In this document: in pieces, positions 63,225 to 64,000 of the stretch | How the letters are laid out: the number at the start of each line of letters is the position of its first letter | Position numbering within the stretch: position 1 is the first letter of the stretch | NCBI GenBank assembly: GCA_028275345.1 | Contig: JAPWUV010000003.1 | Span: 1-64,000, forward strand | Length of the DNA: 64,000 bases | Direction: 5' to 3' | Source: a bacterium | GTDB taxonomy: Bacteria > Zhuqueibacterota > Zhuqueibacteria > Oleimicrobiales > Geothermoviventaceae | Translations under genes and position numbers: made by a program | Notes under the pieces: generated by a model | Told to the model about the DNA's origin: nothing | Database searches by the model: none | Seen by the model: the letters and a program-made list of their open reading frames with translations, nothing else

Positions 63225-64000
63225 CGCTTTTGCCTCCGCGACCTCCGTTTCCGCGCGCGATCCCGCGCGGCCTTGCCGTCTTCGGATTCCTCCACCAGCC
63301 GGAAGTCGATGATGCGTTCGTTCTTGTCCGCACGGGTCACTTCCACTGTCACCCGGTCCCCGAGGCGCAGCACCCGGCCTGAGCGCTCGCCCACGAGGGC
63401 GAAGCGTTCTGCATCGTAATGGAAGTAGTCGTCGCCCAGCTCCGAGATGTGGACGAGCCCGTCCACCACGTAATCCGGAATGTGCACGAAGATGCCGAAG
63501 GGAACCACCCGCGCGATCACGCCGCGGAAGCGCTCGCCGATGTGTTGGGCCATGAATTCCACCTGCTTCAGCTTCACCGACTCGCGCTCCGCCTCCATCG
63601 CGATGATCTCCCGACGGCTGGCGAGCTTGCAGGTCTCGTCTAGCCCATTGTAGCGCGTACTCAGCGCTCCTCGGCGGTAGCGCTTGAGCAGACGGTGAAC
63701 GAGGAGGTCGGGGTACCGGCGGATGGGGGACGTGAAGTGCGTGTAGAAGGCGTAGTTCAACCCGAAGTGCCCGACGTTGTTCACGTCGTAGCGAGCTTTC
63801 ATCATGGCGCGGACCATTGCGTCCTGCACGATATCCGCAACATCCTGATCACGCACTCTTTCGACAAGCCGCTGGAAGAATCGGGGCGTGACGTTGCTCG
63901 GAGGGGCCGCCTCCACGCCGAAGGCTCGGAGTAGCTGCAGGAATTCGGCCATTTTTTCGGTGCTCGGCCGCTCGTGCACGCGATATACGAAGGGGAGCTC
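63221..64000 (-). CDS. rnr: Ribonuclease R (partial, runs off right edge)
   Basis: The visible part is the C-terminal portion. RNB exonuclease motifs AFYTHFTSPIRRYPDLLVHR and LKRYRRGALSTRYNGLDETC then an S1 RNA-binding domain GERFRGVIARVVPFGIFVHI with VDGLVHISELGDDYFHYDAE, and a basic tail RDRARKRRSRRQKR. The frame continues to the edge (LPFVYRVHERPSTEKM). Processive 3'-5' exoribonuclease for structured RNA; also trims tmRNA-tagged messages, so its coexistence with ssrA in the window is apt. N-terminal half not in the window. Confidence 0.93.
   Translation of the reverse strand, partial: ELPFVYRVHERPSTEKMAEFLQLLRAFGVEAAPPSNVTPRFFQRLVERVRDQDVADIVQDAMVRAMMKARYDVNNVGHFGLNYAFYTHFTSPIRRYPDLLVHRLLKRYRRGALSTRYNGLDETCKLASRREIIAMEAERESVKLKQVEFMAQHIGERFRGVIARVVPFGIFVHIPDYVVDGLVHISELGDDYFHYDAERFALVGERSGRVLRLGDRVTVEVTRADKNERIIDFRLVEESEDGKAARDRARKRRSRRQKR

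Overview
The window looks like a chromosomal segment of a GC-rich, Gram-negative-type bacterium. The polysaccharide export genes (Wza/Wzz/Wzx/Wzy-like), a secreted subtilase ending in a type-IX-secretion-like sorting domain, a DUF2851 gene and a DUF6266-like gene together suggest the Bacteroidota/Chlorobi/Fibrobacterota superphylum or a related uncultured lineage (KSB1/Calditrichota-like). This placement is an inference from domain content; no rRNA is present to confirm it.

Layout. (1) 1-4.98 kb, minus strand: a damaged amino-sugar cluster (SDR epimerase remnant, Gfo/Idh dehydrogenase, N-acetyltransferase, DegT aminotransferase, WecB-like 2-epimerase). It matches the UDP-2,3-diacetamido-hexuronate (WbpB/D/E/I) pathway, but is riddled with short GGTCGTTGGTC-type repeat tracts and single-base frameshifts, and carries a four-helix-bundle (S23/Avd-like) gene between two tracts that is fused in frame to the acetyltransferase. 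These tracts are not seen in the remaining 59 kb. (2) 5-20.4 kb: loosely packed genes separated by long gene-free GC-rich spacers: a DUF6266-like protein, a small membrane protein, the S8 peptidase, two glycosidase-like proteins, a CelD/FemAB-like acetyltransferase, a polysaccharide deacetylase, a small coiled-coil protein and DUF2851. (3) 20.5-28.6 kb: CopA copper ATPase, transketolase, tmRNA, two tRNA-Lys genes, pyrF-pyrE and a YegS-like lipid kinase. (4) 28.7-51.3 kb: an almost unbroken minus-strand run holding an ECF sigma factor, a glycosyltransferase, phosphoesterases, an NhaC-type antiporter, a class II aldolase, serS and a complete Wzx/Wzy-type exopolysaccharide locus with its own intact Gfo/Idh-acetyltransferase-aminotransferase triad plus WbpA, RfbB and an RfbC-like cupin. 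(5) 51.9-54.7 kb, plus strand: a third, divergent Gfo/Idh-acetyltransferase-aminotransferase triad, preceded by an orphan promoter/terminator pair that may define a small RNA. (6) 55.2-64 kb: nadE, a serB-serC-like-serA serine operon, a lower-GC ICMT-family methyltransferase, an AhpD-like protein and the 3' part of rnr.

How the parts fit. Much of the window is devoted to building a surface polysaccharide containing acetamido sugars: WbpA makes the UDP-hexuronate, the triads oxidise, aminate and acetylate C3, WbaP and the glycosyltransferases assemble the repeat unit, and Wzx/Wzy/Wzz/Wza flip, polymerise and export it. The most unusual feature is the left-hand repeat/four-helix-bundle element. 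Its tracts sit at gene boundaries or inside coding regions, have head-to-head inverted arms, and in three host genes are translated in the same frame to give a recurring TND(E/Q)...SSLVV-type peptide.
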